Positions 60,346 to 64,000 of a stretch of 64,000 bases of DNA are shown piece after piece. Numbering within the stretch: the stretch's first letter is position 1; each line of letters opens with the position of its first letter. Origin of the DNA: Woeseiaceae bacterium (GTDB lineage: Bacteria > Pseudomonadota > Gammaproteobacteria > Steroidobacterales > Woeseiaceae). The notes under the pieces were generated by a model, which saw nothing but the letters and a program-made list of their open reading frames with translations, was not told the origin of the DNA and made no database searches. Both the position numbers and the translations under genes were made by a program. Location of the stretch: the NCBI GenBank assembly GCA_030065915.1, contig JASJCQ010000002.1, positions 167,196-231,195 on the forward strand, in the 5' to 3' direction.

Positions 60346-61734
60346 ATGGTTCGAGCTTTGGGAGACGGAGGAAGCATTGAGCAGCGCCTGAAGGTGCCGC
60401 CAAGCTCCGTCGAAGCCGAACAATCCCTGATCGGTGGCCTGATGCTCGACAAGCAGGCGTTCGATAAGGTCGCAGACATCGTCGCTGCTGCGGACTTCTA
60501 CCGCAAAGATCACCAGTTGATTTTCGCTGCCATCGCAGCGCTAACGCAGGACGGCCAGGCCTGCGACGTCGTCACCGTATCCGAATTTCTTGATGCGCGT
60601 GGCGAACTTGAGGACGCTGGCGGTCTCGAATACATCGCAACGCTGGCAAACGAGACCCCCGGCGCGGCCAACGCCAAAGCCTACGCCAATATCGTTCGCG
60701 AACGTTCCATCATGCGATCGTTGATCAACGTCGGCAACGAGATCTCGGGCAGCGCGTTTACGTCTGACGGCCGTACGGCGAGTGACCTCGTCGACGAGGC
60801 GGAGCGTTTGGTCTTCGAGATCGCCGAGAAAGGCGCCCGCGGCAGGGCGGGCTTCAAGCCGCTCAGAGATATCCTCCCGGAGACCGTCGACAGGATCGAC
60901 CTGTTGCACCAGTCCGATGGCGACATCACCGGAATCTCCACCGGCTATCACGAGTTCGACAAGATGACCGCCGGGCTGCAGGGCGGCGACCTGATCATCG
61001 TTGCCGGCCGTCCGTCGATGGGCAAGACGACACTGGCCGTGAATATGGCCGAGAATGCGGCGATCGGCGGCAAAGTCCCGACCGCTATCTTCTCGATGGA
61101 AATGCCGGCGCAGCAGCTGGCGTTTCGCATGATCTCATCGCTGGGACGTGTCGATCAGACGCACCTCCGCACGGGCCGTTTTCCGGATGAAGATTGGTCT
61201 CGGATCAACACGGCGGTGCAGCTGATGTCCGAGGCGCCTGTGTACATCGACGACACGCCGGGTTTGTCGCCGACCGAGATTCGCGCCCGCGCCAGGCGCC
61301 TGCAGCGTGAGCACGGTCTCGGCCTGATCGTTGTCGACTACCTGCAGCTGATGCAGGTTCCTGGCAACAAGGAGAATCGCGCCACCGAGATCTCGGAGAT
61401 CTCGCGTTCGCTCAAGGCGCTGGCAAAGGAGCTCAACCTTCCGGTCATCGCACTTTCGCAGCTGAACCGTGGCGTTGAACAGCGTACGGACAAGCGACCG
61501 GTCATGTCGGACTTGAGGGAATCCGGCGCCATCGAGCAGGACGCCGACCTGATCATCTTCATCTATCGCGACGAGGTCTATAACCAGGACACGCCGCGCA
61601 AGGGCATCGCCGACATCACGATCGCAAAACAGCGTAACGGCCCCATCGGCGACTTCCCGCTGACCTTCGTCGGCCGCTACACGAAGTTCGAGAACTTCGT
61701 GCCCGAGTCTTACAGCGACGAGGCTTTCCCGTGA
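60346..61734 (+). CDS. dnaB: Replicative DNA helicase DnaB
   Basis: 462-residue hexameric helicase. N-terminal primase-interacting domain PPSSVEAEQSLIGGLMLDKQ; RecA-like core with Walker A VAGRPSMGKTTLAVNMAENA, H2 FSMEMPAQQLAFRMISSLGR, DYLQLMQVPG and LSQLNRGVEQRTDKRPVMSD, then LRESGAIEQDADLIIFIYRD. Full length; no intein or insertion. GAGGGAG five bases before the ATG supports the start. Its stop overlaps the alr GTG. Confidence 0.97.
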   Translation: MVRALGDGGSIEQRLKVPPSSVEAEQSLIGGLMLDKQAFDKVADIVAAADFYRKDHQLIFAAIAALTQDGQACDVVTVSEFLDARGELEDAGGLEYIATLANETPGAANAKAYANIVRERSIMRSLINVGNEISGSAFTSDGRTASDLVDEAERLVFEIAEKGARGRAGFKPLRDILPETVDRIDLLHQSDGDITGISTGYHEFDKMTAGLQGGDLIIVAGRPSMGKTTLAVNMAENAAIGGKVPTAIFSMEMPAQQLAFRMISSLGRVDQTHLRTGRFPDEDWSRINTAVQLMSEAPVYIDDTPGLSPTEIRARARRLQREHGLGLIVVDYLQLMQVPGNKENRATEISEISRSLKALAKELNLPVIALSQLNRGVEQRTDKRPVMSDLRESGAIEQDADLIIFIYRDEVYNQDTPRKGIADITIAKQRNGPIGDFPLTFVGRYTKFENFVPESYSDEAFP

Positions 61735-62822
61735 GTTTCGGTGCACGGGCCGTCATTCGTCCCGACGCACTGAGACACAATCTCTCCGTTATCCGCCAGG
61801 CCGTTCCCGGCAGTCGCGTCATGGCCGTCGTCAAGGCGAATGCATATGGCCATGGCTTATGCACCGTGGCCGATAGCCTGACTGACGCCGATTCTTTTGC
61901 CGTCGCGCGGCTGGACGAGGCGAGGGAACTGCGCCAGCACGGCATCGAAAAGCCGATTGTGTTGCTGGAGGGAATCTGGGACATGGAGGACCAGACCTCG
62001 GCGATCAACCAGGGATGCGAGCTGGTCGTCCACAGCCTGGAGCAGGTCGAACACCTGGAAGCGCACGCGGGCGCCAAGGTGACAGTCTGGCTGAAGATTG
62101 ATACCGGTATGCACCGGCTGGGCTTTGCGCTTACGGACGTGCCGGCAGTGTTGGCGCGACTGCAGTCATCACCGCATGTCAAAGAGCTGCGACTGATGAC
62201 CCACTTCTCCAATGCCGACGTTGTCGAAGACGACAAGACAACGCGGCAACTCGACCGGTTCGCGACGATAGCAAAGGGCTTCAAAGGAGACGTCAGCGTT
62301 GCCAATTCGCCGGGCGCATTCGGCTGGGACCAGATTCGGCAGCTTAAAGACACGCTGGGTTTCAGTGGCGATCACTGGATTCGACCCGGAATCTCACTGT
62401 ACGGCGTATCGCCATTCCCCGCATCGTCGGGCGAGGCCCTCGGTCTACGGCCTGCGATGCAGTTCGAAGCCAGGTTGATCAGCGTCAAGCGGATTCCGGC
62501 AGGGGAGAGCGTCGGCTATTGCGAACGCTTCACGACAGACAGGGACACGACGATCGGTGTCATCGCCGCCGGATATGGCGATGGCTACCCGCGAGTCTTT
62601 CGAGACGGAACCCCGGTGTTGCTCAACGGTAGGCGAGTGCCATTGGCCGGTATCGTGTCGATGGACATGCTGACGGTAGACCTGGGGCCCGACGCGAGCG
62701 ATCGCGTCGGTGACGTAGCGACACTCTGGGGTGACGGCCTGGCGGTCGAGGAACTCGCCGAATGGGCGGAAACCATTCCTTACACGCTGCTGTGCGGCGT
62801 CATGCACCGCGAATCGGCATAG
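61731..62822 (+). CDS. alr: Alanine racemase
   Basis: 363-residue PLP enzyme making D-alanine for the cell wall. VVKANAYGHG at about residues 25-34 holds the PLP-lysine; NSPGAFGWDQIRQ and RPGISLYGVSPF are further motifs, and the catalytic tyrosine lies in GESVGYCERFTTDRDTTIGV; SMDMLTVDLG is near the end. Start is GTG overlapping the dnaB stop by four bases, so translation is coupled. dnaB-alr adjacency is common. Confidence 0.96.
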   Translation: MSFGARAVIRPDALRHNLSVIRQAVPGSRVMAVVKANAYGHGLCTVADSLTDADSFAVARLDEARELRQHGIEKPIVLLEGIWDMEDQTSAINQGCELVVHSLEQVEHLEAHAGAKVTVWLKIDTGMHRLGFALTDVPAVLARLQSSPHVKELRLMTHFSNADVVEDDKTTRQLDRFATIAKGFKGDVSVANSPGAFGWDQIRQLKDTLGFSGDHWIRPGISLYGVSPFPASSGEALGLRPAMQFEARLISVKRIPAGESVGYCERFTTDRDTTIGVIAAGYGDGYPRVFRDGTPVLLNGRRVPLAGIVSMDMLTVDLGPDASDRVGDVATLWGDGLAVEELAEWAETIPYTLLCGVMHRESA

Positions 62823-62928
62823 CGATACGACAGGTACGCTTCAGATCCGGCTTATTCGGGTCAAAAGCAGCCGCGCCGCTGTAGCGCCGCGATTGGGAAT
62901 ATGACCAGAGCAGAGACCGTAGCGCCGG

Positions 62929-63795
62929 TCAGGACGAGAAGAATCCCATTTTCACGCCGGCGAGCTGGACGACGTCGTTGTCCGCCAGCTTCCGCGCCTG
63001 CGCACCAATCGGCTGCCCATTAACGAGCGGAAAGTCGCCTTCCTTACCGGACTCGACGTGCACGATGTAGTAACCCTCGGCGCGTCGCGTAATGGCAGCG
63101 ACCTGAACGCCGGGCCGACCCAGTGTCGTCAGCGCTTTCGTCAATTCGAGTTCGCGTCCGGCGAAGGCTCCGCTCAACACCTGTAGTTTTGCCATCGGCA
63201 ATGCGGCCGGCGCTGCAGACGGGTCGATGCCGGCGGTCGTACGTGCGTGCACTTCCGGTTCCGGTTCGGGTTCCGGGTCCAGTTCCGGAGCGGGCGCCGC
63301 TTCGGGCTCTTCTGACGCCAGCGGACCGGCTTCTTCCGGGTCCAGTTTGACGGATTCGGCGATGTCTTCCTCTTCGGACTCCATGCTCGCGGCGGCCGCG
63401 GCCGCTTTCTCAGCTGCCGCCTCGGCTTTCGCCAACTGCTCGGCGTTCTGCTGGCCGGCGGGGATGACCATGGTCTTTTCGAATTCGTCCTGCTCGGGCT
63501 CAGCGGCCTGCTGGTCCGAGAACCGGAGCTGGTGATGGCCGATCGTGATGACGTCGCCGTGCTGCAGCGCGTGCTTCTTGATCAGCTTGCCGTTCACGTA
63601 GGTCCCGTTCGTGCTGTTCAGGTCCTCGAGGAACGAGTCATTCAGGATGTTGATGATCAGGGAGTGGTGCCCACTGACGGCAGGGTTGTCGATACGCACA
63701 TCGTTGTCCGGGAGACGTCCAATCGTGTAACGCTCCTTCGACATGTTGTATTCGGCCAGCACCTGGTTATCCAGACTAAGTATTAAACGCGCCAT
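62929..63795 (-). CDS. FHA-domain protein with acidic linker and second degenerate FHA-like domain
   Basis: 288 residues. N-terminal FHA domain (about 1-100): TIGRLPDNDVRIDNPAVSGH, HSLI and LEDLNSTNGTYVNGK, with the R, S, H and N residues that bind phosphothreonine. A 90-residue Ala/Glu/Pro linker (EPEAAPAPELDPEPEPEPEV) follows. The last 85 residues (LQVLSGAFAGRELELTKALT, TLGRPGVQVAAITRRAEGYY, LVNGQPIG) look like a second FHA fold lacking several binding residues. Likely a signalling adaptor for Ser/Thr phosphorylation, matched by the phosphatase fragment upstream. Confidence 0.9.
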   Translation of the reverse strand: MARLILSLDNQVLAEYNMSKERYTIGRLPDNDVRIDNPAVSGHHSLIINILNDSFLEDLNSTNGTYVNGKLIKKHALQHGDVITIGHHQLRFSDQQAAEPEQDEFEKTMVIPAGQQNAEQLAKAEAAAEKAAAAAASMESEEEDIAESVKLDPEEAGPLASEEPEAAPAPELDPEPEPEPEVHARTTAGIDPSAAPAALPMAKLQVLSGAFAGRELELTKALTTLGRPGVQVAAITRRAEGYYIVHVESGKEGDFPLVNGQPIGAQARKLADNDVVQLAGVKMGFFSS

Positions 63796-63904
63796 GTATT
63801 CTCGCCGTGCTTAAAGGTGAGTGCGTACCGCAGGAAGGCAAAACAAGGCGTCTCCGGCCCAATCCGGATCTGACGTCGTTCTGTTTCTCCGAAACCCTGC
63901 ATCC

Positions 63905-64000
63905 CTATGAACGAAACATATTCGCTATTTTCACCAAGAGGCCCTTCTTGGCGGCAAACGAGTCATTCACCTGTGCAAGCATGACCGACACGTTGTCTCG
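63905..64000 (-). CDS. C-terminal fragment of a PP2C-like Ser/Thr phosphatase (cut by window edge)
   Basis: An open minus-strand frame entering from the right edge gives 31 residues and a TAG. It starts RDNVSVMLAQVN, the R-D-N-x-S/T-V-x-x-A-x-V ending of PP2C metal-dependent phosphatases, and ends KKGLLVKIANMFRS. Placement 109 bases upstream of an FHA gene on the same strand supports a phospho-signalling locus. The bulk of the gene lies outside. Confidence 0.65.
   Translation of the reverse strand, partial: RDNVSVMLAQVNDSFAAKKGLLVKIANMFRS

Overview
The window looks like core chromosome of a free-living, high-GC gammaproteobacterium. No rRNA gene is present, so the genus is not decided; the mix of Xanthomonadales/Chromatiales/Woeseia-like traits is a guess. 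The call rests on gene order: pepA-holC-valS diverging from lptF-lptG; queG diverging from nnrD-tsaE-amiC-mutL-miaA-hfq-hflX-hflK-hflC-DUF2065-purA; and rnr-rlmB followed by rpsF-rpsR-rplI-dnaB-alr. All are hallmark gammaproteobacterial neighbourhoods.

Layout. 0-8.7 kb: a WrbA-type flavoprotein (cut by the left edge), ArsC, a small lipoprotein, acylphosphatase, a lytic transglycosylase, proS, then a forward run of a phosphatidylserine-decarboxylase-like protein, family-4 uracil-DNA glycosylase, rimI, prfC and a UMF1-type transporter. 8.7-19.7 kb: a reverse block moxR/DUF58/tgpA, and valS-holC-pepA diverging from the LPS exporter genes lptFG. 19.7-26.0 kb: less conserved membrane and envelope genes (RDD protein, nucleotide-transporter-like protein, MAPEG protein, two coupled unknown exported proteins, FKBP, small membrane proteins). 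26.0-26.6 kb: a cluster of 24-bp tandem repeats and three 49-bp REP-like double hairpins next to tRNA-Glu(CTC). 26.6-31.1 kb: pcnB-folK-deoxynucleoside kinase-panC and a CAP-domain diguanylate cyclase. 31.4-43.9 kb: the queG / nnrD...purA supercluster (tRNA modification, cell-wall amidase, mismatch repair, Hfq regulation, membrane proteolysis control, AMP synthesis).

43.9-54.9 kb is the accessory part: about 10 kb lies between purA and the tRNA-Leu/rnr junction, where related genomes are usually compact. It carries a large secreted multi-domain protein with a GlyGly-CTERM tail, two lipoproteins, a patatin-like protein, a degenerate NERD membrane protein, small proteins of unknown role, a universal stress protein and a Na+/phosphate cotransporter. 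Degraded in-frame copies of the purA 3' end lie at its left border, and a 30-bp duplication of the tRNA-Leu 3' end lies at its right border. 54.9-62.8 kb: rnr, rlmB and the ribosomal-protein/replication operon with a recognisable promoter and structured leader. The right end has an FHA protein and the last 31 codons of a PP2C-like phosphatase.

No CRISPR array, intact insertion sequence, prophage, toxin-antitoxin or restriction system was seen. I found no clearly new multi-gene system. The strongest oddities are a decarboxylase homologue lacking the pyruvoyl-forming serine, the purA tail repeats, the tRNA-Leu end duplication, the covarying REP-like cluster, and two coupled exported proteins of unknown function.
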